Shown: positions 26,956-38,696, counted from the first letter of the stretch. The stretch: DNA of 64,000 bases from Candidatus Pelagibacter ubique HIMB140 (GCF_025558165.1 NZ_LAMZ01000001.1:682001-746000); one strand, 5' to 3'. The notes: generated from the letters alone by a model not told the origin. Translations and numbers: made by a program.

Positions 26956-28006
26956 TTACATCATTATTGGTGGTGGTTGCGCAGGTCTTTCATTAGCATA
27001 CGAGTTGGAAATTAATGATAAATTAAAAAATAAATCTTTGGCTATAATTGAGCCTAGGGACGAATATAAAAGAGACAAAACTTGGTCATTTTGGAAAGTG
27101 TTTCCACATAATTTTGATGATTGTGTAAAAAAAAGTTGGGATAATTTTTCTATAAACATTCCTAATGATACAAAGTTTATTGATTGCAAGCTAACACCTT
27201 ACCAATCTATAGATACTGGAAAATTTTATGACAAAATTCTTTCAAAACTTAAATTAAATGAAAATATAAAATTTTTTAAGAATATTAATGATATTGAATT
27301 ATCAAATTCAATAATTTTTAACAGCGTTCCAAATTTTGAAAATAAGACAAATAATTTGTGGCAACATTTTTGTGGTGTAGAAATTGAAACAGAAAAAGAT
27401 TTTTTTGATGACCAAATATTTAACTTAATGGATTTTGCGTGTGATCAAAAAAATGAGGTTCATTTTTTTTACACTTTACCTTTTTCAAAAAAAAGTGCTC
27501 TTGTGGAAACTACCTGGATATCAAATTTAAGTAATGAAAATATAAAAGATTATGATAATCAAATAGATCAATACTTAAAAAACCATTTAAATATCAGAAA
27601 TTATAAAATTAATTTTAAAGAAGAAGGCTCTATACCTTTATTTAGAAATAAAAATTTAAAAAAATTAAATGAAATATATATTGGATCAGCCGGTGATATG
27701 ACAAGATTAAGCACGGGTTATACTTTTTTAAATATTCAGGAACACAGCAAATATATAGCAGAAAACATTGAAAATATTTCTAAGGCTAAATTGTTTAAAA
27801 TTAAAAAAAAATATGATTTTTTGGACAATATTTTTTTGAAAGTTTTAAGAAATAACTCTTCAGATATGGGGGAAATTTTCTTTAAAATGTTCAATAGTTC
27901 ACCTAAGACTGCTATTAATTTCTTATCTAATAAAAGTAATTTTTTTGAAGATTTAGAAATAATTTTAAAAATGCCTAAATGGAAATTTTTAAAAGAATTG
28001 TTTTAA
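26942..28006 (+). CDS. crtY: Lycopene beta-cyclase
   Basis: A 354-residue CrtY-family flavoprotein that cyclises lycopene to beta-carotene. It begins with the dinucleotide-binding motif DYIIIGGGCAGLSLAYEL (residues 4-21) and has RDKTWSFW near 46, a family hallmark, plus TRLSTGYTFLNIQEH near the C-terminal third. Sequence is diverged and shorter than classical CrtY (about 380-390). Its start lies inside crtB and its stop abuts the blh start codon. Confidence 0.92.
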   Translation: MKNFDYIIIGGGCAGLSLAYELEINDKLKNKSLAIIEPRDEYKRDKTWSFWKVFPHNFDDCVKKSWDNFSINIPNDTKFIDCKLTPYQSIDTGKFYDKILSKLKLNENIKFFKNINDIELSNSIIFNSVPNFENKTNNLWQHFCGVEIETEKDFFDDQIFNLMDFACDQKNEVHFFYTLPFSKKSALVETTWISNLSNENIKDYDNQIDQYLKNHLNIRNYKINFKEEGSIPLFRNKNLKKLNEIYIGSAGDMTRLSTGYTFLNIQEHSKYIAENIENISKAKLFKIKKKYDFLDNIFLKVLRNNSSDMGEIFFKMFNSSPKTAINFLSNKSNFFEDLEIILKMPKWKFLKELF

Positions 28007-28954
28007 ATGACTATTCAATTCATTAAAAAAATTAATCTTAATCATTCATTTATATTTTTTTTGCTAGTTAATCTATTTTCTATCGTGATGTTTAGATTAA
28101 ATTATTTAGATATTTCATCATCAATATGCTTATTTTTAATTTTAACTATTGGAGTTTCACACGGTGCATTAGATAATATTAAAGGTAAAAAACTTCTTAA
28201 ATTGTTTAATTTTGAAAGAATATATATTTTCTATATCTTTTATATTTTTATAGCGTTTTGCGTCATTATTATTTGGTCACTCTTACCTGCAACCACACTG
28301 TTAGTTTTTCTTATAGTGGCAGCATTTCATTTTGGTAAAGAAGATACACAATTTTTAATAAACAAAAAATCGTACTTAATTCAATTATTATACCTTTTAA
28401 AAGGATCGATCATAATTCTTGCCCCGCTTTTTTTTCATTTTGATGATACTGTGAAAATATTCAAATCATTACTTGTTGTTAATGAAAATTTTTATTTATT
28501 CTTAGAATTTTTAGAAGAAAAAAAGATAATCGAGATATCAATTATTTTGAGTTCATTATCAAGTGTATTTTTATTTATTGATAAGTTTGAATTAAAAAAA
28601 TTCACTATTTTTTTTGATTATTTCTCAATTATAATTTTAAATTACTACTTTACTCCTTTAACAGCTTTTACAATTTATTTTTGTTTTTTACATTCTGTGA
28701 GGCACTCTATTTCGCTTGCGATCGACCTTGATGAAAACAATCTCCAAAATGGACTAAAATTATTTATTTTAAAGGCTTTACCACTTACTCTTTTAACAAT
28801 CTTTATTTCAATAATTGTATTATTTTTGTTAAATGACGTTAATTATTTAGATGATGCAATCTTAAAACTAATTTTTATTGGTTTGGCGTCTTTAACCTTT
28901 CCACATATATTGCTGGAATATTTTTTAGAGAAAAATGAAAAACAAACAAATTAA
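28007..28954 (+). CDS. blh: Brp/Blh-family beta-carotene 15,15'-dioxygenase
   Basis: A 315-residue polytopic membrane protein of the Brp/Blh family, which splits beta-carotene into two retinals. The conserved histidine motifs are GVSHGALD (His52), AAFHFGKEDT (His108) and CFLHSVRHSISL in the C-terminal half; these are proposed iron ligands. About eight hydrophobic helices can be traced. Its presence implies a rhodopsin in the genome, in SAR11 normally proteorhodopsin, though none is in this window. It overlaps ispH by 20 bases. Confidence 0.95.
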   Translation: MTIQFIKKINLNHSFIFFLLVNLFSIVMFRLNYLDISSSICLFLILTIGVSHGALDNIKGKKLLKLFNFERIYIFYIFYIFIAFCVIIIWSLLPATTLLVFLIVAAFHFGKEDTQFLINKKSYLIQLLYLLKGSIIILAPLFFHFDDTVKIFKSLLVVNENFYLFLEFLEEKKIIEISIILSSLSSVFLFIDKFELKKFTIFFDYFSIIILNYYFTPLTAFTIYFCFLHSVRHSISLAIDLDENNLQNGLKLFILKALPLTLLTIFISIIVLFLLNDVNYLDDAILKLIFIGLASLTFPHILLEYFLEKNEKQTN

Positions 28955-29879
28955 AATTTTACTTTCTGCTCCAAGAGGTTTTTGTGCTGGTGTTGAGAGA
29001 GCTATAGAGATTGTAGAAAAATCTATTCAAAAATATGGATCGCCAGTTTACGTTAGACACGAAATCGTTCATAACAAGCATGTTGTTGATAATTTAAAAA
29101 ATAAAGGTGCTATCTTTGTTGAAGAATTGGAGGAAATTAATGACAAATCTAGACCTGTTATTTTTTCTGCACACGGTGTTCCAAAAAAAATACCAGAAGA
29201 TGCTGAAAATTATAAAATGACTTATGTAGATGCTACTTGTCCACTAGTTTCTAAAGTTCATAGAGAAGCGGAAAACTTAAATAAAGCTGGTTATCATATT
29301 ATTTTGATTGGACATGAGAACCATCCAGAAGTAATAGGCACTATGGGCCAATTACCCAAAGGATCTATTGATTTGGTTCAAAATGAAGCTGAAGCAATGG
29401 AGTATAAAACCAATAATAAAGAAAAATTGGCTTATATAACTCAAACAACACTATCTGTTGATGACACTAAAGAAATAATAAAAATTTTGAAAGATAGATA
29501 TACAAACATTAAAGAGCCAGCAAAAGAGGATATTTGTTATGCAACAACTAATAGACAAATGGCAGTAAAAAATATTGCAAAAAAGTGTGATATGTTTTTT
29601 GTAATAGGTAGTAGAAACTCTTCAAATTCAGTTAGACTTGTTGAAGTAGCAAAAAAATCAGGTTGTCAAAATTCACAACTTTTTCATTCTGAAAGTGAAA
29701 TTCCTTTTGATCAAATACAGAATTCAAATACTATTGGTATATCATCAGGAGCATCAGCACCTGAAATACTTGTAGAAAATTTTATTAATGAATTAAAAAA
29801 AAAATTTTCTATAAATCTTGAGGAAGTAGAAATTATAAAAGAAAATGTGGTCTTTAAAGTTCCTAACAAATTAAATTAA
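28935..29879 (+). CDS. ispH: 4-hydroxy-3-methylbut-2-enyl diphosphate reductase
   Basis: A 314-residue IspH (LytB), the last MEP-pathway enzyme, producing IPP and DMAPP. The three Fe-S cysteines are visible: Cys17 in PRGFCAGVERAI, Cys102 in DATCPLVSK and the Cys in EDICYATTNRQ near residue 200. The conserved E of the catalytic TTLS region (TQTTLSVDDT) is also there. It overlaps the retinal-synthesis gene blh by 20 bases, linking precursor supply to carotenoid use, and abuts thrB, as in other Alphaproteobacteria (ispH-thrB-rnhA). Confidence 0.97.
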   Translation: MKNKQIKILLSAPRGFCAGVERAIEIVEKSIQKYGSPVYVRHEIVHNKHVVDNLKNKGAIFVEELEEINDKSRPVIFSAHGVPKKIPEDAENYKMTYVDATCPLVSKVHREAENLNKAGYHIILIGHENHPEVIGTMGQLPKGSIDLVQNEAEAMEYKTNNKEKLAYITQTTLSVDDTKEIIKILKDRYTNIKEPAKEDICYATTNRQMAVKNIAKKCDMFFVIGSRNSSNSVRLVEVAKKSGCQNSQLFHSESEIPFDQIQNSNTIGISSGASAPEILVENFINELKKKFSINLEEVEIIKENVVFKVPNKLN

Positions 29880-30845
29880 ATGGCTGTATATACAAAAATA
29901 AATCAGAGTGATATCGATATAATAAATAAGAAGTTTAATATTGAAAAAATTTTAAGTTTCCAAGGAATTACTAAAGGAATTGAAAATACAAATTACATTT
30001 TAAAATCCAAAAATAAAAAGTTTATTCTCACAATTTTTGAGAAGAGAGTTCTTCCAAAAGAGATACCTTTTTTTATGAAATTAATGGATTATTTAAATGA
30101 TTCAAAAATTAATTGCCCAAGACCACTTAAAACTAAAGACAAAAATTATTTAATTAAACTAAAAAATAAAACAGCCTGTATTGTGACTTTCTTAAGTGGA
30201 AAAGATAAAAAAAAAGTTAACGAAAGTGACTGCTATGTTATTGGAAAAGCAGTAGCTAAAATGCATATGGTTACTAAGAAGATAAAATTTACTAGAAAAA
30301 ATTCAATGGGTGTAAAATATTTAAAACCTTTACTCCAGAGTATTAAATTTAAATCAAATAAAGGATCAAATTTGAAAAAATTTTTATTTAATAATTTTAA
30401 TGATATTAAAAAAAATTGGCCAAAAAAACTTCCTTCTGGAATTATACATGGTGATTTATTCGTAGATAATATTTTTTTTGATAAAAATAAGCTGTCGGGA
30501 ATTATAGACTTTTACTTTGCTGCTAACGATTACTATATGTATGAAATAGCAATCTGTATTAATGCACTATGTTTTGACGAAAAAAATAAAAAATTTGTAA
30601 TTAATAAGAAGAAAGTTGATAAATTAATCAAGGGATACAACAGTGTTAAGAAAATTAATTTAAATGAAAAAAACAATTTAAATATTTTGTGCAGAGGTGC
30701 TGCTCTAAGATATCTGTTAACTAGACTATTTGATTATACAAATACTCCAAAAACAGCATTAATCAAAATTAAAGATCCAAACGAATATTATCAAAAACTT
30801 ATTACCCATAATAATTTGAATAGTTTTAAAGATTATTTGATTTAA
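29880..30845 (+). CDS. thrB: Homoserine kinase (ThrB, APH-fold type)
   Basis: A 321-residue homoserine kinase of the aminoglycoside-phosphotransferase fold, not the GHMP type of E. coli. It phosphorylates homoserine for threonine synthesis. The catalytic loop IIHGDLFVDNIFF and the metal-binding IDFYFAANDYY are near residues 195-220. N-terminal GITKGIENTNYIL is the nucleotide loop. Its downstream enzyme threonine synthase (thrC) lies close by on the other strand at 31.7-33.1 kb. The stop overlaps the rnhA start by one base (TAATG). Confidence 0.94.
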   Translation: MAVYTKINQSDIDIINKKFNIEKILSFQGITKGIENTNYILKSKNKKFILTIFEKRVLPKEIPFFMKLMDYLNDSKINCPRPLKTKDKNYLIKLKNKTACIVTFLSGKDKKKVNESDCYVIGKAVAKMHMVTKKIKFTRKNSMGVKYLKPLLQSIKFKSNKGSNLKKFLFNNFNDIKKNWPKKLPSGIIHGDLFVDNIFFDKNKLSGIIDFYFAANDYYMYEIAICINALCFDEKNKKFVINKKKVDKLIKGYNSVKKINLNEKNNLNILCRGAALRYLLTRLFDYTNTPKTALIKIKDPNEYYQKLITHNNLNSFKDYLI

Positions 30846-31270
30846 TGATTAAAATTTATACTGATGGCTCATGTTTAAAAAATCCAGGAAATGGTGGATG
30901 GGCAGCAATAATATGCACTGATAATGAAATGAAAAAAATAAGTGGAAGTGAAAAAGATACAACAAATAATAGAATGGAATTAATGGCGACAATCAATGCA
31001 TTAAAAGAAGTAAATTCTGAAGATTTGATAGAAATCTACACGGATTCTAAATATGTTAAAAATGGAATTACTGATTGGATCCACAATTGGATTAAAAATA
31101 ATTGGAAAACATCTAATAAAGAAGATGTTAAAAATAAAGATTTATGGGTTCAATTGCATGATTTGAATAATAATTTTAAGATTAAGTGGAACTGGGTTAA
31201 AGCTCATGCTGGAAACCCACTAAATGAAGAAGTTGATTTATTAGCTAAAAAAGCTGCAAGTCTAGATTAA
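30845..31270 (+). CDS. rnhA: Ribonuclease HI
   Basis: A 141-residue RNase HI. The catalytic acidic residues are seen in IYTDGSCLKNPGNGGWA (Asp), NRMELMATINAL (Glu), IYTDSKYVKNGI (Asp) and the C-terminal NEEVDLLAKKAA (Asp). WVKAHAGNPLNE carries the conserved His loop. Length is standard for the bacterial enzyme. With rnhB at 14.6 kb, both RNase H classes are present. It overlaps the convergent peroxiredoxin by 9 bases. Confidence 0.97.
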   Translation: MIKIYTDGSCLKNPGNGGWAAIICTDNEMKKISGSEKDTTNNRMELMATINALKEVNSEDLIEIYTDSKYVKNGITDWIHNWIKNNWKTSNKEDVKNKDLWVQLHDLNNNFKIKWNWVKAHAGNPLNEEVDLLAKKAASLD

Positions 31271-31747
31271 TTTAAAGAAATTTTCTGCTGCTGAGATTTC
31301 ACAAGATCCTGTATCTGCTTCTTCCTGAATTTTAATAACCTTCATGTTATCAACAAACATCGTGTATCTATTAGATCTAATTCCTAAACCTCTGCCACTT
31401 TTATCAACATCTGCTCCAATTTCTTTTGTGAAATTAAGAAATGGGTCACCCATCATAACAATGTTTTCACCCACATCATTTTGTTTACCCCAAGCATTCA
31501 TCACAAAGGGATCATTTACTGAAATACAAATTATATGATCAATACCTTTTTCTTTATATTGATCATGCATCTTAATATATCCTGGCAAATGTTTAGCAGA
31601 ACATACAGAAGTATATGCCCCAGGTAGTCCAAATATTACAACTTTTTTGCCTTTAAAAAAATCTTCTATATTTTTTTTTACAGGCTCTCCATCTTGAAGA
31701 ACAAAAATTTCTGAATTTGGTAGGTTATCGTTTTCTTTTATTTTCAT
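31262..31747 (-). CDS. Peroxiredoxin, Prx5 type
   Basis: A 161-residue peroxiredoxin of the AhpE/Prx5 class that reduces hydroperoxides. The peroxidatic Cys49 is in LPGAYTSVCSAKHLPGY, matching the Prx5 pattern of Cys followed by KHLPGY. A second cysteine near the C-terminus (TGSCEISAAENFF) could be the resolving residue of an atypical 2-Cys enzyme. The start overlaps the thrC stop by ATGA. In other Alphaproteobacteria this gene also follows the rnhA/thr region. Confidence 0.93.
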   Translation of the reverse strand: MKIKENDNLPNSEIFVLQDGEPVKKNIEDFFKGKKVVIFGLPGAYTSVCSAKHLPGYIKMHDQYKEKGIDHIICISVNDPFVMNAWGKQNDVGENIVMMGDPFLNFTKEIGADVDKSGRGLGIRSNRYTMFVDNMKVIKIQEEADTGSCEISAAENFFKLI

Positions 31748-33126
31748 TTGGATCTATCTTTAATATGTTCTTTTACTTTTTCAATATCATTTTGAAGAAT
31801 ATCATAATTTTCTTTCTCATTTAATATAAATTGAAGTTCATTTGGTAACTCGGCTTTAATATTTATAGCACTTTGAATTGCATCAGGAAACTTACATGGA
31901 TGTGCTGTTGCTAGTACAATATTATTACCATTGAGATTGTGTTTATCAAAAGCTCCATAACCAATTGCAGTATGAGGGTCTAAAACAACATTAAATTCTT
32001 GATAAACAGACTTAATAATATCAAGAGTTTCAGTCTCACTCATTCTTGCTGATAAGAAATCTTGATTAATTAAATTTAACTTTTCTTTATCAATTGAATA
32101 TTTTCCTTCTTCTTTAATTTTCATCATGTCTTTTGATGTTTGTTCTGAATTCTTATCATTTAAATCAAAAATAAGTCTCTCAAAGTTACTTGCAATCTGT
32201 ATATCCATACTAGGAGAAATAGTTTCTGAAACAGTTTCAGCCTCGTAATTACCGTTTGAAATAGCTCTATGGAGAATGTCATTTTGATTTGTTGCAACAA
32301 TCAATTTATTAATGGGCAAACCCATTTTTTTGGCTAAGTAACCTGCGTATACATCTCCAAAATTCCCCGTGGGAACTGAAAAATTAGTGGGTTTAGTGTG
32401 ATCTTCAATTAAATGATAGCTGTAAAAATAATAAACACACTGAGCAATAATTCTTGCCCAGTTGATTGAATTTACACCTGACATATTAATATCTTTTGAA
32501 AATTTTTTATCAGAAAACATTGATTTGACCAAGTTTTGGCAATCATCAAAATTTCCTTTAATAGCAATATTAAATACATTTTCATGTTTTCCAGTAGTCA
32601 TGATTTTTCGCTGAACAGAGGAAACTCGATTATCAGGATGTAATACAAAAATATTTAAATTTTCTTTTCCTTTTATTGCATCTATAGCTGCTGCCCCTGT
32701 ATCTCCAGATGTGGCAACTACAATATTAATTTTTTCTTTTTGCTTGCTTAAATAAAATTCATAAAAATTTCCAAGAAGTTGCATAGCAACATCCTTAAAG
32801 GCTAGTGTTGGGCCATGAAATAACTCTAAGACTGATCGATCTCCTATTTTTATGAAATCAATTACATTTTCTCTCCTAAAAACAGAATAAGATTTATCAA
32901 TTATTTTAGACAATTCATCTTTATCCATAAAATTTCCTATAAAAGGAAAAATAATTTTTTTTGCTAAATCTGAATAATTAAGTGATTTTAATTCTTGAAT
33001 TTCTTTTTCACTATAGTCTGGAAGTGAGCTAGGAATAAACAATCCCCCATCATCAGCAAGACCTTTGATAAAAACATCCTTAAATTCATATGTTTTTGAA
33101 GTATCTCTAGTGCTGACGTATCTCAT
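31744..33126 (-). CDS. thrC: Threonine synthase
   Basis: A 460-residue PLP enzyme converting phosphohomoserine to threonine. The PLP lysine is in GPTLAFKDVAMQLLG (about residue 112); VATSGDTGAAAIDAI is the phosphate-binding region. Length and the N-terminal MRYVSTRDTSKTYEF start fit the long bacterial/fungal-type ThrC. It directly follows SURF1 (start to stop with no gap) on the minus strand and is coupled to the peroxiredoxin. Confidence 0.97.
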   Translation of the reverse strand: MRYVSTRDTSKTYEFKDVFIKGLADDGGLFIPSSLPDYSEKEIQELKSLNYSDLAKKIIFPFIGNFMDKDELSKIIDKSYSVFRRENVIDFIKIGDRSVLELFHGPTLAFKDVAMQLLGNFYEFYLSKQKEKINIVVATSGDTGAAAIDAIKGKENLNIFVLHPDNRVSSVQRKIMTTGKHENVFNIAIKGNFDDCQNLVKSMFSDKKFSKDINMSGVNSINWARIIAQCVYYFYSYHLIEDHTKPTNFSVPTGNFGDVYAGYLAKKMGLPINKLIVATNQNDILHRAISNGNYEAETVSETISPSMDIQIASNFERLIFDLNDKNSEQTSKDMMKIKEEGKYSIDKEKLNLINQDFLSARMSETETLDIIKSVYQEFNVVLDPHTAIGYGAFDKHNLNGNNIVLATAHPCKFPDAIQSAINIKAELPNELQFILNEKENYDILQNDIEKVKEHIKDRSK

Positions 33127-33780
33127 TTAATAATTTTTTTTTCTAAAATATAGATATATTAAAAGGATTGAAATCGCCATCGAAAACCAAGTAATTGCGT
33201 ACTTTTTGTGATTGTTTGAAATTTTAGCAGTGATCACTCTTGGTCTTGGGTTTTCGTAGTTACCGTTTAAATAAATAATATATTTTGAAAAATTTTTTCC
33301 TGTAAATTTTAAAATATCTTCCCGATCTAGTGTGAACCAATAATTTTTATCTACTTCATTCTTGGGTTTGAATGAGCTTGATTTTGATTGAAGCATTAAA
33401 GTACCAATAATATTTTTTTGATCAACAACATTAATCTCTGGTTTGTTTTTTTGGTCAAAAGATATCCAGCCTCTATTAATTAAATAATCTTCATTTCCTA
33501 TTTTAATTGGGTTAATAACTTCAAATCCAGGTTTACCAGTTTCGTTAAGATTATAGAGATAAATTTGTTTTTCAAAATCAATTTGTCCTGATGTTTTTAT
33601 TCTTAAAAAATTTTTTTTTTCTACATTTTGAAGTTCAACAGGATCAAGCTTTAAAGAATTTTCAATTTGATTGATTAGATCTAATTTCCAACTCAATCTA
33701 TACAATTGCCAAAAGCCTAATGACAACAAAACTAAAATTATAAAATAAACGAAAACTGAAAATAGAAGCTTATTCTTCAA
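33127..33780 (-). CDS. SURF1-family cytochrome oxidase assembly protein
   Basis: A 217-residue protein with a membrane helix at each end (about residues 5-25 and 195-213) and a periplasmic middle domain, the SURF1 architecture. FWQLYRLSWKLDLI near the N-terminus, YLINRGWISFDQKN and the C-terminal YAITWFSMA are characteristic. SURF1 helps insert haem a into cytochrome c oxidase subunit I. The only possible start is TTG at 33778-33780, since an in-frame stop lies immediately upstream. It follows ctaE by 10 bases. Confidence 0.92.
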   Translation of the reverse strand: MKNKLLFSVFVYFIILVLLSLGFWQLYRLSWKLDLINQIENSLKLDPVELQNVEKKNFLRIKTSGQIDFEKQIYLYNLNETGKPGFEVINPIKIGNEDYLINRGWISFDQKNKPEINVVDQKNIIGTLMLQSKSSSFKPKNEVDKNYWFTLDREDILKFTGKNFSKYIIYLNGNYENPRPRVITAKISNNHKKYAITWFSMAISILLIYLYFRKKNY

Positions 33781-33790
33781 GGATTAAATA

Positions 33791-34579
33791 TTAACTTCCC
33801 CAAACGTATATAGCTGCAAACAAGAATAACCAAACAACATCAACAAAGTGCCAGTACCAAGCAGCTGCCTCAAAACCAAAGTGGTGTTCTTTCGTAAAGT
33901 GACCCAATCTTCCTCTCCATAAACAAACAGCTAGAAAGATTGTTCCAACAATTACGTGGAAACCGTGAAAACCTGTTGCCATATAAAATACTGCACCATA
34001 AATATGTCCTGAATAATCAAATGTAGCATGATGATATTCGTAAGCCTGTAATAAAGTAAAAAAGAAGCCTAGTGCAACAGTTGCTGTTAATCCTTGAATA
34101 AATCCTTTTCTATCATCTTCTAATAAAGAGTGGTGAGCCCAAGTTACTGTAGTACCAGATAATAATAAAACTAGTGTATTGATTAATGGAATGTCCCATG
34201 GATCAAAAGTTTCTATGTCTTGTGGAGGCCAAACATTTCCAACAAACTCATTTGGGAACAAACTTATATCAAAATATGCCCAAAACCATGCAACGAAAAA
34301 CATAACTTCAGAAGCAATAAATAACGTCATTCCATATCTGTGATGGATTTGAACAACTGGAGTATGGTGACCTTGATGTTCAGCTTCAATCACAACATCT
34401 CTGAACCACATATAAGCTGCATAAATTACGAGAGCTAATCCTAAATACATTCCCCAAGATACATCGTTGTGCATATAAAAAATTGCTCCAATAGCTAGTA
34501 CCAAGCATGCAAAAGATGTAAATATAGGCCAAGGACTTGGGTCTACTAAGTGATAATCATGTTTTTTTTCAGCTGACAT
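33791..34579 (-). CDS. ctaE: Cytochrome c oxidase subunit III
   Basis: A 262-residue subunit III of the aa3 oxidase with seven hydrophobic helices. The family's IASEVMFFVAWFWAYF, GTTVTWAHHSLLE, GFHGFHVIVGTIFL and the C-terminal EAAAWYWHFVDVVWLFLF motifs are all present. The N-terminal KKHDYHLVDPSPWPI is typical of alphaproteobacterial and mitochondrial COX3. It follows ctaG with a 10-base gap. Confidence 0.98.
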   Translation of the reverse strand: MSAEKKHDYHLVDPSPWPIFTSFACLVLAIGAIFYMHNDVSWGMYLGLALVIYAAYMWFRDVVIEAEHQGHHTPVVQIHHRYGMTLFIASEVMFFVAWFWAYFDISLFPNEFVGNVWPPQDIETFDPWDIPLINTLVLLLSGTTVTWAHHSLLEDDRKGFIQGLTATVALGFFFTLLQAYEYHHATFDYSGHIYGAVFYMATGFHGFHVIVGTIFLAVCLWRGRLGHFTKEHHFGFEAAAWYWHFVDVVWLFLFAAIYVWGS

Positions 34580-34589
34580 ATTTTTTTAA

Positions 34590-35123
34590 TTATGATTGTT
34601 TATAATAATCTGTCGAGAAAAAAGTATACGACATAGTTACATCCTGTAAGTTTTTAACTGTTGGATCATTTACCAGTTCTGGGTCCAAATAAAAAGTCAT
34701 AATATAAGTTGCCTTCTCACCTGCCTTAAGTTCCTGTTTTTCGAAGCAAAAACAGCCTAATTTACTATAATATTTACCAAAACTTGCAGGCGAAACATTG
34801 AAACTAGCAACTCCATAAGTTGTTTCGTCTCCATAGTTCTCAACCTCAAACTCAATTCTATTTACCTGACCAACCTTAACATCAATTACATTTGATTTAG
34901 CCTTAAAATCCCAAGTAAGATTGTTTACATTCGTATCAAATCTTACACTCACAACTTTATCTAAAACTATTTTTGGAGCTTCTTTAGATACTTGGGTTGT
35001 TCCTCCAAAGCCAGTTACACGACAAAAAAGATCATATAAGGGCACTGCCGCAAAAGATAAACCTAACATTAAACAAAAGATACCTGCTAGAAGTAATGGA
35101 GTTAATGTTTTGCTCTTAATCAT
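34590..35123 (-). CDS. ctaG: Cytochrome c oxidase assembly protein CtaG (Cox11)
   Basis: A 177-residue Cox11 homologue that delivers copper to the CuB site of subunit I. One N-terminal membrane helix (LLLAGIFCLMLGLSFAAVPLYD) leads to FCRVTGFGGTTQ, and the copper-binding CFCFEKQEL motif lies near residue 125. YFLDPE-like FYLDPELVNDPTV is also conserved. Its start ATG overlaps the stop of a 41-residue gene upstream. Confidence 0.97.
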   Translation of the reverse strand: MIKSKTLTPLLLAGIFCLMLGLSFAAVPLYDLFCRVTGFGGTTQVSKEAPKIVLDKVVSVRFDTNVNNLTWDFKAKSNVIDVKVGQVNRIEFEVENYGDETTYGVASFNVSPASFGKYYSKLGCFCFEKQELKAGEKATYIMTFYLDPELVNDPTVKNLQDVTMSYTFFSTDYYKQS

Positions 35124-35245
35124 ATCTGCCTATCAAATACGCCAACGTTATATAATGTAAAAACAAACAAAAAAACCATAAAAGCTAAAATTGCTAAAGC
35201 AGTAATAATATTTTTTTTCTTTGTTTTTTTATCGGGTGTTATCAT
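35120..35245 (-). CDS. 41-residue single-helix membrane protein in the cta operon (CoxF-like)
   Basis: A small ORF that fills the gap between ctaB and ctaG. It begins ATG at 35243-35245, overlapping the ctaB stop (ATGA), and its TGA at 35120-35122 overlaps the ctaG ATG (ATGA). The product starts MITPDKKTKKKNI and then has one hydrophobic helix (ITALAILAFMVFLFVFTLY) ending with NVGVFDRQI. A basic cytoplasmic end and one membrane helix match the short CoxF-type protein found at this position in other alphaproteobacterial cox operons. The four-base overlaps at both ends argue strongly that it is translated. Its role, probably oxidase assembly or stability, is inferred from position. Confidence 0.8.
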   Translation of the reverse strand: MITPDKKTKKKNIITALAILAFMVFLFVFTLYNVGVFDRQI

Positions 35246-36153
35246 AAAATTTTATCTATTAAGAAAAATACAAAAACTAAAAACAAATATAATATTGAGT
35301 ATCCAAAAATTGTTTTTGCTTTTTTTGCATCAAACTTGTTCTTCTTAAATTTATAAAGTTCAAAACATAAGTAATTATAATAAATTGTCAAAATTAATGA
35401 TGGAATTAAAAATACTAGACCAACAAAATTAATTGCATATGGGAAAACAATAACTGGCAACATTATTAATGAATAAACAAATATATTTAATTTTGTGCTT
35501 TCAACACCATTAGTCAATGGAAGCATTGGAATATTTGCTTTTTTATAATCATCAGATTTATATAAACTTAGTGCCCAAAAATGTGATGGTGTCCAAAAAA
35601 AGATAATTAGAAAGAAAGTTAATGGCTCAAGTGAAAGTGAGTTAGTAGCTATAGTCCAACCAATTACAGGAGGTAATGCTCCTGCAGCGCCTCCAATAAC
35701 TATATTTTGAGGCGTTTTTCTTTTAAGCCAAACGGTATAAACCAGCACATAAAACAAAATTGTAAATAACAATAAAGCTGCTGAAACTGTATTTGCAAAA
35801 TAATCTAAAGCAACAACAGAAAATATTGATAAAGCGATACCAAAAATCAAAGCTTGGTTTTTATTAACCTTCCCAGTTGGTATAGGTCTCAAACAAGTCC
35901 TTGTCATTAATGCATCTAAATCAGACTCGTACCACATGTTTAAAGCTCCAGCGGCACCAGCTCCAATAGAAACTAAAATAATTCCAATTATTGCATCTTT
36001 TGTTGGAATAATATTTGGTGCCATTAACAATCCAACTGCACAAGTAAAAATTACAAGTGACATTACTCTTGGCTTCATAAGTTTAAATAACTCAGAGAAA
36101 TTGAAAACGTCTTCTTGACTTAAATTTCTATTTTTTAACTTAGACTTAATCAT
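35242..36153 (-). CDS. ctaB: Protoheme IX farnesyltransferase (haem O synthase)
   Basis: A 303-residue UbiA-superfamily enzyme that farnesylates haem B to haem O, the precursor of haem A. The first Asp motif is NMWYESDLDALMTRT (about residues 92-106). The phrase LMKPRVMSLVIFTCAVGLLM at the N-terminus and GGAAGALPPVIGW are hallmarks. Nine hydrophobic helices are visible. It sits 30 bases after ctaD and overlaps the small downstream gene by 4 bases. Confidence 0.97.
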   Translation of the reverse strand: MIKSKLKNRNLSQEDVFNFSELFKLMKPRVMSLVIFTCAVGLLMAPNIIPTKDAIIGIILVSIGAGAAGALNMWYESDLDALMTRTCLRPIPTGKVNKNQALIFGIALSIFSVVALDYFANTVSAALLLFTILFYVLVYTVWLKRKTPQNIVIGGAAGALPPVIGWTIATNSLSLEPLTFFLIIFFWTPSHFWALSLYKSDDYKKANIPMLPLTNGVESTKLNIFVYSLIMLPVIVFPYAINFVGLVFLIPSLILTIYYNYLCFELYKFKKNKFDAKKAKTIFGYSILYLFLVFVFFLIDKIL

Positions 36154-36183
36154 TTAATTTTAGACAAAAAATCTAAATACTTT

Positions 36184-38635
<2,452 letters not shown>

Positions 38636-38696
38636 ATTTTTAACCCTATATAGAACGTCTTCAAAAAAATTACACTTTAGTTTTCGCGACAAAATA

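Noticed and set aside
24482-28954. Carotenoid/retinal genes as a recently acquired island
   Set aside because: Base composition, codon use and overlap style match the surrounding genes and no mobile element or repeat flanks the cluster.
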